This document shows, in pieces, positions 34,094 to 43,238 of a stretch of DNA of 64,000 bases. Source of the stretch: a bacterium (GTDB taxonomy: Bacteria > Bacteroidota > Ignavibacteria > SZUA-365); assembly GCA_020444325.1 (NCBI GenBank), contig JAHLLD010000003.1:271572-335571 (forward strand). The letters are read 5' to 3'. Positions within the stretch are counted from its first letter, which is position 1. Each line of letters begins with the position of its first letter. A program made the position numbers and the translations under genes. Below the pieces are notes generated by a model. It saw nothing but the letters and a program-made list of their open reading frames with translations, did no database searches and was not told the DNA's origin.

Positions 34094-36013
34094 TTAAAGT
34101 GACTTCATTTTTATTTCTGAGAGAATTTCGCTGCTGAATTCCTCAAGCGACTTTGAACCGAGGTCGCCTTCGGTATGCCGCCGCACGGATACGCTCCGGC
34201 TGCTCATCTCCTTTTCACCGACGATAAGCATATACGGCACCTTCTTGGTTTCCCAGTCGCGAATCTTGTAGCCCACCTTTTCGTTCCGAGCATCACGTTC
34301 GGCACGAATGCCTGCGGCAGAGAGTGTGGAAACAACCTCGTCCGCATAGTCAAGGAAGTTGTCGCTGATCGGAAGTACGGCAACCTGCACGGGAGCCAGC
34401 CAGGTCGGGAAGAACCCGCCGAAATGCTCAATGAGCACGCCGATGAAACGCTCCATCGAACCCATGATGGCCCGGTGAATCATGACGGGACGCTGCCGCT
34501 CATTGTTCTCATCGATGTATTCCAGTTCGAAGCGCTCGGGCATCTGGAAATCCAGCTGTATGGTGGCAAGCTGCCAGGAACGCCGCAGCGCATCGCGTAC
34601 GCTGATGTCGATTTTCGGACCGTAGAACGCACCGTCGCCGGGATTGAGTTTGTAGTCGATACCGTTCGCATTGAGCGCGTCGGCCAGACTCTTTTCCGCC
34701 GTATCCCACAGCTCCTGCGCACCCATGGCGTCTTCAGGACGCGTGGATAGTGCATACATCGGCTCGAAGCCGAAAAGCTTGTAGAAACGATCGACCAGCT
34801 TCATCAGTGCGGTAATTTCGTCGAAAATCTGATCGGGACGCACGTAGAGATGCGCGTCGTCCATATGGAACTGACGCACACGGAACATGCCGTTGAGCGC
34901 ACCGGAAAGTTCATTGCGATGATTGGTGCCGATCTCGGAATAGCGCAGCGGCAGATCGCGATAACTGCGCACCTTGTGGCGGTACACGTAGGTGCTCTCG
35001 GGACAGTTCATCGGCTTGAGACTGTAGATCTGATCTTCCCCGTCTTCAACGAGGAACATGTTCTCTTTGTAATGCTGCCAGTGACCGGACTGCTCCCAGA
35101 GATCCTTCTTGACGAGGATCGGGGTGAGAATCTCATCGTACCCGGCCCCGTCGAGCATTTCGCGAATCAGCTTCTGCAATTCACGGAACAGCAGCATGCC
35201 GCGCGGCAGCCAGAACGGCGCGCCCGGAGAAACGTCATGGAAACTGAACAGTTCGAGTTCCCTGCCCAGCTTGCGATGGTCACGCTTGCGAGCTTCCTCG
35301 AGAAGCTCGATGTACTCTTCCAGTTCCTTTTTCTTCGGGAAGCTGATGCCGTAAATGCGCTGCAACTGCTTGTTCTTTGCATCGCCTTTCCAGTAACTGC
35401 CCGAAACATTCAGCAACTTGACGTACTTGATGTACCCGGCGGACGGCAGATGAGGACCGCGGCAAAGATCGGTAAAGTCACCCTCGCTGTAGCAGCTTAT
35501 GACTTCCTCGTCTTCGTCAAAGCCTTCGATAAGCTCAATTTTGTACTCGTCCTTCCCGCCCCACATGCTGAGGGCTTCCTGCTTGCTGATTTCCTTGCGC
35601 TGGAAGGCATCGTCCTCTTTCGCGAGAGCGAGCATGGTTTTCTCGATTTTCTCGAGATCCTCGGGGGTGAACGTGTGGTCGACGTCGATATCGTAATAGA
35701 AACCTTCATCGATCGCCGGACCAACGCCGAATTTTGCGCCGGGATACAGCTTCTGCACAGCATGCGCCATGAGATGACTCGAGCTGTGCCAGTACACTTC
35801 CTTCCCTTCTTCGTCTTTCCAGGTAAGGATGCGCACTTCCGCGTCGGACGTGATCGGCTGATTCAGGTCACGTACCTTGCCGTCGACCATGACGGCCAGG
35901 GCCTGCCGGGCAAGACCTGCAGAGATATTCTCCGCGACCTCGCGTCCGGTAACACCGGCGGCGAATTCTCGGGAATCGCCGTTCGGGAAGGTTATGTGAA
36001 TCATGTCAGCCAT
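34094..36013 (-). CDS. thrS: Threonine-tRNA ligase
   Basis: The 639-residue class II synthetase starts with a TGS domain (about 3-65). An editing-like second domain follows with HSSSHLMAHAVQKL, then a catalytic core with MNCPESTYVYRHKVRSYRDL (zinc Cys), RVRQFHMDDAHLYV and GSMERFIGVLIEHF. The anticodon-binding domain (about 540-635) closes it. The infC ribosome-binding site lies immediately after its stop. ATG 36013 (MADMIHITF) is used; ATG 36004 is possible. Confidence 0.96.
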   Translation of the reverse strand: MADMIHITFPNGDSREFAAGVTGREVAENISAGLARQALAVMVDGKVRDLNQPITSDAEVRILTWKDEEGKEVYWHSSSHLMAHAVQKLYPGAKFGVGPAIDEGFYYDIDVDHTFTPEDLEKIEKTMLALAKEDDAFQRKEISKQEALSMWGGKDEYKIELIEGFDEDEEVISCYSEGDFTDLCRGPHLPSAGYIKYVKLLNVSGSYWKGDAKNKQLQRIYGISFPKKKELEEYIELLEEARKRDHRKLGRELELFSFHDVSPGAPFWLPRGMLLFRELQKLIREMLDGAGYDEILTPILVKKDLWEQSGHWQHYKENMFLVEDGEDQIYSLKPMNCPESTYVYRHKVRSYRDLPLRYSEIGTNHRNELSGALNGMFRVRQFHMDDAHLYVRPDQIFDEITALMKLVDRFYKLFGFEPMYALSTRPEDAMGAQELWDTAEKSLADALNANGIDYKLNPGDGAFYGPKIDISVRDALRRSWQLATIQLDFQMPERFELEYIDENNERQRPVMIHRAIMGSMERFIGVLIEHFGGFFPTWLAPVQVAVLPISDNFLDYADEVVSTLSAAGIRAERDARNEKVGYKIRDWETKKVPYMLIVGEKEMSSRSVSVRRHTEGDLGSKSLEEFSSEILSEIKMKSL

Positions 36014-36040
36014 TGATCCTGCCTCTGCGTGTGTATAACG

Positions 36041-36067
36041 AAAAAATCGGATGCGCTCCGATTTTTT
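36041..36067 (-). terminator. Strong intrinsic terminator between tRNA-Val and thrS
   Basis: The arms AAAAAATCGGA (36041-36051) and TCCGATTTTTT (36057-36067) are perfectly complementary over 11 bp around a 5-base loop. Read on the minus strand the stem ends in TTTTTT, giving a classical, bidirectional terminator. It should end the tRNA-Val transcript, or act as an attenuator if thrS is read from the same promoter. Confidence 0.8.
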
Positions 36068-36080
36068 CCTCTTGCGAGAA

Positions 36081-36157
<77 letters not shown>

Positions 36158-36233
36158 GACGAAAGGTCTCCAAATATATGCAGGGACTACGGATAAAGCA
36201 ATAGTACTTAAAGAAAAATGTGAGAAAAAACGG

Positions 36234-36950
36234 TTAGAATCCGCGCACGAGACGCACCATGTCTTCCACCGCTGTGGGGAGACCGACAAAGAGGGCGCGT
36301 GAAACCAGCGAATGGCCTATACTCACCTCTTCGATTTCCCGAATCGGTGTGATGTAGCGCACATTATGATAATCGATGCCATGGCCGGCGTTCACGCCGA
36401 GACCGAGTGTCCTGGCAAACGCGGCGGACGCCTTGATGCGCTCGAGATGCTCTGCCATTTCCTCCATGCTGCGTGCGTTGGCGAATTCTCCGGTGTGAAT
36501 CTCGATGATATCGGCTCCCGTCTCGGCAGCCGCTTCGATCTGCTCGTCAATGGGATCGACGAAGAGACTGACTTCGATGTCGTTTTCATGCATCATGCGC
36601 ACGGCCTGGGCGACTTTCTCCGCTTCACGCTGCACGTCGAGACCGGATTCCGTCGTCAGTTCCTTGCGTTTTTCGGGAACGAAAGTGACCAGGTCGGGCA
36701 GCGTTTCAACAGCGATTTGCAGGATTTCATCGGTAATGGCCATTTCGAGATCGAGTTTCGTCTTGACCATCTCCCTGAGCAGACGCAGGTCGCGATCGTT
36801 GATATGTCTTCTGTCCTCACGCAGATGACACACAATTCCTTCGGCCCCATGCAGTTCGCATATCTGCGCTGCGGTGACCGGATCCGGTTCGAGTCCGCCC
36901 CGGGCTTCCCGCAGCGTTGCGAAATGATCGATATTGACACAGAGACGCAT
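36234..36950 (-). CDS. pdxJ: Pyridoxine 5'-phosphate synthase
   Basis: This 238-residue TIM-barrel enzyme condenses deoxyxylulose-5-phosphate with 3-amino-2-oxopropyl phosphate to give pyridoxine phosphate. Signature blocks are VNIDHFATLREARGG (start), CHLREDRRHI, VTFVPEKR and HTGEFANA, and GHGIDYHN. Length is typical. DXP is shared with the dxs product made elsewhere in this window. It is flanked by tRNA-Val (76-nt gap) and, upstream on the same strand, by a CPBP protease gene 86 nt away. Confidence 0.96.
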   Translation of the reverse strand: MRLCVNIDHFATLREARGGLEPDPVTAAQICELHGAEGIVCHLREDRRHINDRDLRLLREMVKTKLDLEMAITDEILQIAVETLPDLVTFVPEKRKELTTESGLDVQREAEKVAQAVRMMHENDIEVSLFVDPIDEQIEAAAETGADIIEIHTGEFANARSMEEMAEHLERIKASAAFARTLGLGVNAGHGIDYHNVRYITPIREIEEVSIGHSLVSRALFVGLPTAVEDMVRLVRGF

Positions 36951-37036
36951 GTTTTTACCTCTTCATCGAACTGGAAACACTCGGTTGCAGGGTACGCGAT
37001 GTCCCTGAAACGATACTCATGTACAAATATAGGAAT

Positions 37037-37861
37037 TCAGGCGAAGAGTGCCGAAATCGCGGCCAGGAAATCTGCAGGTGAGATGCCTTCCACCCCGCTG
37101 CGGAAGCGCAGTGTTGCGAAGGTGTCAATGGTGAGCATGACGCTCCAGTGCAGCAGCACGGCATACCAGAACGATTTCGTCCTCACACCGAGCGCGCCAA
37201 GTGCGATGCCGGCCGCAATGGACCCGAAGGTTTCCGGAATGGGCTTCCCAAAATGGAGGATGACGAAAGGCAGCATCTGCACGAGCACGGCAACAGCGGC
37301 GCCGGTGTGTTTCAGCAGACCGAAAAGGACGTACCCGCGCCAGATGAATTCCCAGCCGATGAAATACAGGATGAACGCGGCTTCGTAGATGAGGAAAAGG
37401 GTCCAATCGCCTCGCACGAGCTGTGCGTGGGGGTAGACGGATTGAAAGGAAGCGGCACTGCTCGCCACCCAGAGTATGGGAAACATGACGAGGTAAAAGA
37501 TCCCGGAAACCTTTAGTCCGAAACGCCAGTCCCCCACCCCGAGTCCGAACGACCCGAGCGTTCTTCGGTGCAGGAAAAGGATGACCGGCAGAAGCAGGAG
37601 AAAATAAATGAGGAACTCACTGCCGAACCAGTACAGATACTGATAGAGTTCATACAGCGGGTCACGCCCCAGCTGCTGATACCACTGATCGAAAAAGAAG
37701 CGTTTGCTGCCGAATTTGCTGGAGATGATTCCGGCCACGGCGGTGACAAGGAAAACCAGGGTGACGTCCCGCGGGGTAAGCCGCACTTCCGCGATAAACG
37801 TACGAAGAGCGTTCCGCAGGGAACGCTCTTCAATTTTCGTTTTTTCTTCAGGACTCCACAC
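37037..37861 (-). CDS. CPBP family intramembrane metalloprotease-like protein
   Basis: The 274-residue polytopic membrane protein has about seven hydrophobic segments after a charged N-terminus. The Abi/CPBP motifs are GWEFIWRGYVLFGL (motif 1), LPFVILHFGKP (motif 2 His) and LLHWSVML (motif 3 His). In motif 1 the first Glu of the canonical Glu-Glu pair is Trp, a variant also met in the WEFFFRG-type subgroup. Substrate and activity are unknown; family members cleave prenylated or exported peptides. GTG 37861 is a tentative start, 14 nt after the PorV/PorQ-like gene. Confidence 0.78.
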   Translation of the reverse strand: MWSPEEKTKIEERSLRNALRTFIAEVRLTPRDVTLVFLVTAVAGIISSKFGSKRFFFDQWYQQLGRDPLYELYQYLYWFGSEFLIYFLLLLPVILFLHRRTLGSFGLGVGDWRFGLKVSGIFYLVMFPILWVASSAASFQSVYPHAQLVRGDWTLFLIYEAAFILYFIGWEFIWRGYVLFGLLKHTGAAVAVLVQMLPFVILHFGKPIPETFGSIAAGIALGALGVRTKSFWYAVLLHWSVMLTIDTFATLRFRSGVEGISPADFLAAISALFA

Positions 37862-37875
37862 GGGTGACGGCCCGG

Positions 37876-38823
37876 CTACAGTGTTGCGGAAATCGAGAAG
37901 CGATGCATGGACCCGATTTCACCGAAGGAATTATACGCGTAATCAACGACGTAATTCGAGATGAGGATACCGAAGCCGCCAGAAAAACCGGCGAGCTTGG
38001 CCGAATTCCCGATCTTCAATTCGCTGCGCTGCTCGTTGTTGTATCCCACGCGCGCGAGAAGCACGGAACTCAGTTCGAATTCTCCACCAATGGAAAATTT
38101 CTTGAAACGTGCGAAGAAATCGTCTTCTTCCTCATTGAGCTTGTGGAAATTCAGCATGACGGTGAGTGGGAGATGCTCGAGCTTTTTTCCGATACCGAGA
38201 CGCACGTCGAATGGCAGCGTTTCGTTTTCTTCGCCGAAGCTGCTGATCTGTGTGCCCGCATTGAAAATACCCGCAGCCAGTACCATCTGCTGATCCGGGA
38301 TGTAGTACGAAACGCCGGCATCCACCGCGACTCCGCTCGCACTGTAATCTTCAATGTAGCTGTAGATCATTTTCAACGCGCCGCCATAATGGAGATTCCC
38401 CGTGCGGTTTCCGTAACCGAGACTCAGCGCAAGATCCGAAGCACCGAAACTGCCGAGCGTGTTGCCGAACTTGTCGGTTTCGTCAAAGGAGCCGTAGTTC
38501 ACATACGTGATACCGGCGCTGACCCAGCCAATGTCCTTCATCTCCTGCGCATAGACCGCATACCCGGCATTGATATCGAGCAGATGCTTGACAAAGCCCA
38601 CGGAGGCCTGCGGACCCTCGATGGAACTGAGCGCACCCGGATTGCTGAACAGCATGCTGGCGTCGTTGCGAGCGGTGAGATAGGTATTGCCCAGTGCGGC
38701 CGCACGGGCGTTCATGGGCATACGAAGAAAATCGAACACTGCATTTTCCTGTGCACTTGCCTGTCCCGCCATAGTGATAACAAGCAGCAGGGGCAGCAGG
38801 GATCGCAACGCGTGTGATTTCAT
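37876..38823 (-). CDS. PorV/PorQ-like outer membrane beta-barrel protein
   Basis: The product has 315 residues with a signal peptide (about 1-24, cut after ASA). The mature N-terminus VFDFLRMPMNARAAALGNTY and ARNDASMLFSNPGALSS is the typical start of PorV/PorQ proteins, FadL-like barrels that act in type IX secretion. Alternating strands continue to the final aromatic-x-aromatic-like end HRFSISATL. It probably works with the type IX cargo encoded at 13940-15430 and 1207-2199. ATG 38823 was preferred over an in-frame ATG 60 bases upstream because the signal peptide begins there. Confidence 0.78.
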   Translation of the reverse strand: MKSHALRSLLPLLLVITMAGQASAQENAVFDFLRMPMNARAAALGNTYLTARNDASMLFSNPGALSSIEGPQASVGFVKHLLDINAGYAVYAQEMKDIGWVSAGITYVNYGSFDETDKFGNTLGSFGASDLALSLGYGNRTGNLHYGGALKMIYSYIEDYSASGVAVDAGVSYYIPDQQMVLAAGIFNAGTQISSFGEENETLPFDVRLGIGKKLEHLPLTVMLNFHKLNEEEDDFFARFKKFSIGGEFELSSVLLARVGYNNEQRSELKIGNSAKLAGFSGGFGILISNYVVDYAYNSFGEIGSMHRFSISATL

Positions 38824-38895
38824 CTGGGGATTTCCTTGGCTAACGGATAATGAGGCAAATCTACATGGAATCAGCGACAGCATGCAAGGGTAAAA

Positions 38896-39855
38896 TCATG
38901 ACTGCGTCTCACCGCCGAGAGCGGAAAGTCTTTGCCGTGCGTCGAAATATTCACCGAGCATGCGCTGCAGTACTTCGGAAGCGGACGGGATGTCGCTGAC
39001 CAGCGCGCAGCTCTGTCCCGATTCGAACTCTCCTTCTTCGACGTTGCCCTCGAACATGCCGAGCATCTCACGTTTGCGGCCAAGCAGCTCTCGCTGTTCC
39101 TCCGCCGATGCGCCGGACTGCTCCGCTTCGACGGCTCGCAGCGCGAAGGGCGTACGAATGAGGCGCACGGGAGCGACTTTCTTCATGGTGAGGACTGTCG
39201 CGCCGTCACCCGCCTCGACGATTTTCTGCTTGAACACATCGTGGGCGGAAGACTCGGTCGTTGCAGCGAAACGCGTGCCGACCTGCACACCGTCTGCGCC
39301 CATGGCTATGGCAGCCGCCATCTGGCGTCCATCTGCAATACCCCCCGCTGCTATGACAGGTATGGAGACCGCATCGGCGACCTGGGGAATCAGACAGAGC
39401 GTCGTCGTCTCCTCGTAGCCATTGTGTCCCCCCGCCTCGAAGCCTTCGGCGACAACGGCATCGCAGCCGACGCTCTCGACCTTGCGTGCATGTTTGACCG
39501 ATGGCACAACATGGGCAACGACACAGCCCGCCTTCTTCATGGGTTCGAGGTATTTCCCGGGATGGCCAGCGGAGGTGAAGACGATGCGGATTCCTTCTTC
39601 GATGACAGCGGAAACGAGTTCGTCAGCATCTCCGCGCAGTAACGGAATGTTCACTCCCAGCGGAGCATCGGTCGCTGCCAGCGCCTTGCGAATATGCTCG
39701 CGCAGCAAGTCAGGTTTCATCGACCCTGCGCCGACCAGTCCCAATCCCCCTGCTTCGGAAACGGCCGAAGCCAGCCGCCAGCCCGACACCCAGACCATGC
39801 CGGCCTGGATGACGGGATAGCGGATCTGAAAGAGTTCCGTGACGCGTGTCTGCAT
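38896..39855 (-). CDS. FMN-dependent nitronate monooxygenase / FabK-like oxidoreductase
   Basis: The 319-residue TIM-barrel flavoprotein shows YPVIQAGMVWVSG at the start, EGFEAGGHNG near residue 145 (flavin/His block) and IPVIAAGGIADGRQMAAA plus GADGVQVGTRF, the FMN-phosphate loop. The family includes nitronate monooxygenase and enoyl-ACP reductase FabK, which cannot be separated from sequence alone; the latter would fit a genome lacking FabI. It starts 3 nt after the stop of the lipoprotein gene, so the two are probably co-transcribed. Confidence 0.87.
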   Translation of the reverse strand: MQTRVTELFQIRYPVIQAGMVWVSGWRLASAVSEAGGLGLVGAGSMKPDLLREHIRKALAATDAPLGVNIPLLRGDADELVSAVIEEGIRIVFTSAGHPGKYLEPMKKAGCVVAHVVPSVKHARKVESVGCDAVVAEGFEAGGHNGYEETTTLCLIPQVADAVSIPVIAAGGIADGRQMAAAIAMGADGVQVGTRFAATTESSAHDVFKQKIVEAGDGATVLTMKKVAPVRLIRTPFALRAVEAEQSGASAEEQRELLGRKREMLGMFEGNVEEGEFESGQSCALVSDIPSASEVLQRMLGEYFDARQRLSALGGETQS

Positions 39856-39858
39856 GGA

Positions 39859-41343
39859 TCAGTACTCGAATTGCACGAGTGTGAAGCCGCCGTTCGAAGC
39901 ACCGACACCGCCCTTCGAGGCGAAGTTCTGCACGCCGAGCGTGCTGTTGTTGAATTTCACCTGCGTCTGATGATTCGAGGGCTGGCCGATCAGGTAGGCA
40001 TCAAAACTGTTGATGCCGAACATGTTTATTCCAGAAGCGGAGATGGGACCTGTACCGTCGCTCTGATTCATGTCATAGTCCAGAATGGCGAGCACTGTCG
40101 TGTTGCCGGCCATGGCGCTGACGCCAGCAGCCGGTGCGTTGCCGGGTGTGAGAACGGAAACCTCGCCGATGGGTTCAAATGCCGGGTTGAAGCGCGTGAG
40201 CGTCAGATTGTCCTCCGCCGACTGCATGGCCTCGTTGAGTGTATGCACGAAGAAGTTCGCGTGATCACCGGTGCGCATTGCCGTGCTCAGTGTGGTAAGA
40301 GGCTGGCTGCCGGATGGTGAGCGCGGGATCATGCGGAAACGCAGCGTGTTGACGTTCTCACGAAATGCCTGCACATAGACATGCATGTCGTAGTAGCTGC
40401 TGTTCAGATTCTGAATGCGGAATTCGTAATGCGTTTCCGGCGAAAGTGTGATGTCAAAGGAGAAATTTCCCCCGGCATCGGTTTCAACAGGTGAACCGCC
40501 GATCTGCCTCTGGATTTCGCCGTTGCTGAGCGTACGAATCGGGATGGCAGTTACATACACGCCCTGCACGGGCCTGTTGTCGATGAATTCAATCACCTTT
40601 CCGCTGACGGTATAGGTCTCACCGGGACGCGGTGCGTGCAGTGAAGTCTGACCAGGATTCTCGCCAGTGAAGAATTTGTACACTTTCGCGAACACGGCGG
40701 GATCCGTGGCGAGTTCGACATTGTCCAGTCCGGCCATCTGCTCGTTCGACGCACCATTGAGCTCGCCGTACGTGCTGTTGCCACCCTGCAGCTCGTCGCT
40801 TCCGTCGCTGCGCACGGTCATGTAATCGCAGGGACCTGGAGTAACATCACCGTTCACCGCAAGCGAGAGATCATACAATCCGCCGGTGTAGACGACATGC
40901 GCCAGTTTGTCGGTGCCCTGCATGTTGGCGATGTAATGCATGACGGCGTTCACACCGATCCCGTGGGCAACAATGTCAACGCGGGACTCTCCACTTGAGG
41001 AAATCAGTGCATCGACTGCGGCACTGATCTGGGTGGCCATTTCGGCGACATCAGGGTCACTTCCGTTGATGTAGGAAACGAGATCGATGGCGTCGAGCTG
41101 TGCATCGGTATATCCATTGCGAGCAAAAAGCTGGGCCATCTGTGTGTACAGATCGCCGGCTTCAAACTGACCGTGGACGAACACGACGGGACGCACTTTC
41201 TCATCCATGTTGGATGTGCTGCCCGTGTCGTTCGTGCCGGGATCAACCGGTCCATCATCGTCCGAGCAACCGGTTGCAGCGATTGACGCGGCAATGAACA
41301 ACAGCGTAAATACATACATCGTACTTTTGAAAAAACGTTGCAT
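39859..41343 (-). CDS. Lipoprotein with a nucleophile-less alpha/beta-hydrolase domain
   Basis: This 494-residue protein has a lipoprotein signal ending in AATGC with Cys26 as the lipidation site. An alpha/beta-hydrolase domain follows: VVFVHGQFEAGD (oxyanion loop, His57-Gly58) and, at the nucleophile elbow, VAHGIGVNAVMHYI. The expected G-x-S-x-G Ser is Gly128 (codon GGG at 40962-40960). From about 255 there is a carboxypeptidase-regulatory-like beta-sandwich (YTVSGKVIEFIDNRPVQGVYV), then a C-terminal beta region. It may be a binding protein rather than an enzyme. ATG 41343, preceded by GGAGG, was chosen. Confidence 0.72.
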   Translation of the reverse strand: MQRFFKSTMYVFTLLFIAASIAATGCSDDDGPVDPGTNDTGSTSNMDEKVRPVVFVHGQFEAGDLYTQMAQLFARNGYTDAQLDAIDLVSYINGSDPDVAEMATQISAAVDALISSSGESRVDIVAHGIGVNAVMHYIANMQGTDKLAHVVYTGGLYDLSLAVNGDVTPGPCDYMTVRSDGSDELQGGNSTYGELNGASNEQMAGLDNVELATDPAVFAKVYKFFTGENPGQTSLHAPRPGETYTVSGKVIEFIDNRPVQGVYVTAIPIRTLSNGEIQRQIGGSPVETDAGGNFSFDITLSPETHYEFRIQNLNSSYYDMHVYVQAFRENVNTLRFRMIPRSPSGSQPLTTLSTAMRTGDHANFFVHTLNEAMQSAEDNLTLTRFNPAFEPIGEVSVLTPGNAPAAGVSAMAGNTTVLAILDYDMNQSDGTGPISASGINMFGINSFDAYLIGQPSNHQTQVKFNNSTLGVQNFASKGGVGASNGGFTLVQFEY

Positions 41344-41368
41344 TCCGTCCTCCATAATGAAGAAAAAA

Positions 41369-41752
41369 CTACGCATCACTATCTTCTATCACGACCATGG
41401 CCGTTACATAACTGCCGCCGTGCGAGAGCGAAAGGTGTAACCGCATCGTACCAAAGCGTTCCTGCAGGCTGTTGTGCAGCAGCAGCTCCGGTTTCCCCAG
41501 CTCATCATTGCGCACTTCGACGTCACTCCAGCGAAAGGCCCCTGTCCATCCTGTCCCGATGGCTTTCGCGAACGCCTCCTTTGCAGCAAAACGCGCGGCG
41601 AAGTGCTGTGGGGGAAGCGTCTTCCCTTCGCAGTACGCGATTTCTTCTGCCGTGAACACCTTTTCCTCAAACCTCCTGCCCCACTTCCCGGTCAGTTCCT
41701 CGAAACGCCGGATCTCCTCGATATCGACACCGATGCCGTAAATCCGACTCAT
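41369..41752 (-). CDS. acpS: Holo-[acyl-carrier-protein] synthase
   Basis: The 127-residue enzyme transfers the 4'-phosphopantetheine arm from CoA to acyl carrier protein. Blocks YGIGVDIEEIRRFEE (Asp10 binds Mg) and FAARFAAKEAFAKAIG (Lys58-Glu59) define AcpS, and LHLSLSHGGSYVTAMV closes the fold. ATG 41752 overlaps the HAD gene stop by 4 nt, and it is the last gene of the rpoN-hslVU operon run. Confidence 0.95.
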   Translation of the reverse strand: MSRIYGIGVDIEEIRRFEELTGKWGRRFEEKVFTAEEIAYCEGKTLPPQHFAARFAAKEAFAKAIGTGWTGAFRWSDVEVRNDELGKPELLLHNSLQERFGTMRLHLSLSHGGSYVTAMVVIEDSDA

Positions 41753-42438
41753 GCGCTGTTCCTGTTCATGCCACGGATAATTTCGATGAGATCGCGTATG
41801 GAGCGTAGATCGAAATCTGCCGTTGTGTCACCGGTATTGAACGTGTCTCCGTAACGTGCGAATGCGGTATGCATGCCGATTCCGCGGGCACCGATGATGT
41901 CGCGCTCTTCCCAGTCGCCGATCATGATCGATTCCGAAGGACTGACACCCAGCAATCCGAGTACGCGCTGGAACGGTATCGGACTCGGTTTGCGCTCGCC
42001 TGTATCTTCAAACGTCACCACGGCATCGAAAATGTGATGCAGGTTGAGGGAGCACAGCCGCAGCCAGGCTTCGAGCTTGGGAGCATCGGAGACAACGCCG
42101 AGTTTGAGTCCCATCCGCGCCAGCGTGAACAGCGTCATGTGCACATGCGGATACGGAACCAGGTTTGCTTCCCGCGCACGCCGATAGCCGATGATGCCGG
42201 CTGCGAGAATCTTGTGATCGTCCTCCCCCGTGAGTTCGGTGAGGACCTGATTGAACACACGCTGATACTCGATTCCCTGTTCGCCGTACACCCGGTCGAC
42301 GACCTCGTTCACTTCTTCGAAACTGTACTTGAGTCCGGCATCAATCATGGCCCTGATGCCTGCTTCGACAGCATTGCGTTTCATGAGCATGAAGTCGACA
42401 AGCGTGTTGTCCAGATCGAAGATGACGGCGTCAATCAT
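41749..42438 (-). CDS. HAD-superfamily hydrolase
   Basis: The 229-residue phosphatase-like protein has motif 1 VIFDLDNTL (Asp8, Asp10), a helical cap, GVVSDAPK (motif 2 Ser), ERKPSPIPF (motif 3 Lys) and MIGDWEERDIIGA (motif 4 Asp). The pattern is that of the YjjG/haloacid dehalogenase-like group, cleaving phosphate esters of small molecules. It is tied by 4-nt ATGA overlaps to both the metallo-hydrolase upstream and acpS downstream. The substrate cannot be named. Confidence 0.85.
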   Translation of the reverse strand: MIDAVIFDLDNTLVDFMLMKRNAVEAGIRAMIDAGLKYSFEEVNEVVDRVYGEQGIEYQRVFNQVLTELTGEDDHKILAAGIIGYRRAREANLVPYPHVHMTLFTLARMGLKLGVVSDAPKLEAWLRLCSLNLHHIFDAVVTFEDTGERKPSPIPFQRVLGLLGVSPSESIMIGDWEERDIIGARGIGMHTAFARYGDTFNTGDTTADFDLRSIRDLIEIIRGMNRNSA

Positions 42439-43238
42439 GGCTGTTCCTCTGATACGGTGACCAGTTGTCCATCATACGAAAATTCCATGTCTTCCGGAAG
42501 GAGCACGGAGTCGCGGGCATGCTGAATATTGTGCGCGATATGCGTAAACAGCGTGCGCCGGGCGCCTATGCGACGCGCCATGCCGACGGCTTCTTCAAGG
42601 GAGAAATGGGTCGGATGCGCGTGATGACGAAGGGCGTCGAGAACGAGTACGTCGAGTCCTTCAAGCATGGCCATCGACGAATCCGGGATCTCGTTCGTGT
42701 CCGTCAGATACGCCATGTTGCCGATGCGGTAGCCGAGTATGGGAAGGACGCCGTGCATCACCGGGACAGGGAGAATCTCGATGTCGCCAACGGTAAACGC
42801 TGACCCGCCTTCCACAGCACAGAGTTTTGCACTGGGGAGTCCCCCACCCGTCTGTTTTGCCTCTCCGAATGCATAGCGGAAGGTGATACGGATCTCGTCG
42901 AGGGTTTCCTGCAGACCGTAGACCGGCATTTCAGCACTCTGAAGAAAATTGTATTGCCGCAGGTCGTCGAAACCACCGATGTGGTCAAAATGATGATGCG
43001 TGTACAGCACCGCGTCGATGCGTATCACGCCGTGGCGAAGCATCTGCTGGCGAAAGTCGGAAGACGTGTCGATCAGCAGCTGTTGCTCTCCTGCCTGAAC
43101 CAGGATGGACGCGCGAAGACGCGTATCCCGCGGATCCGATGATCTGCAGGTTTCACAGTGGCAGCCGATGGCCGGCACTCCCTGCGATGTTCCCGACCCG
43201 AGTACGATAAAGGAGACATCCATTCCGTCGGCACTCAT
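42435..43238 (-). CDS. PhnP-like MBL-fold metallo-hydrolase
   Basis: The 267-residue beta-lactamase-fold enzyme shows GSGTSQGVPAIGCHCETC, whose Cys26, Cys28 and Cys31 match the structural zinc site of PhnP, and THHHFDHIGG (His81, His83, Asp85, His86) for the catalytic metals. AYLTDTNEIPD and FTHIAHN complete the site. PhnP is a cyclic-phosphodiesterase of phosphonate metabolism, but no phn gene is visible here, so a general phosphodiesterase role is safer. ATG overlaps the stop of the 91-residue gene by 4 nt. Confidence 0.87.
   Translation of the reverse strand: MSADGMDVSFIVLGSGTSQGVPAIGCHCETCRSSDPRDTRLRASILVQAGEQQLLIDTSSDFRQQMLRHGVIRIDAVLYTHHHFDHIGGFDDLRQYNFLQSAEMPVYGLQETLDEIRITFRYAFGEAKQTGGGLPSAKLCAVEGGSAFTVGDIEILPVPVMHGVLPILGYRIGNMAYLTDTNEIPDSSMAMLEGLDVLVLDALRHHAHPTHFSLEEAVGMARRIGARRTLFTHIAHNIQHARDSVLLPEDMEFSYDGQLVTVSEEQP

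Noticed and set aside
34850-36016. Plus-strand open frame of 388 codons opposite thrS
   Set aside because: It is antisense to thrS and its composition reflects thrS codons; no start signal was seen.
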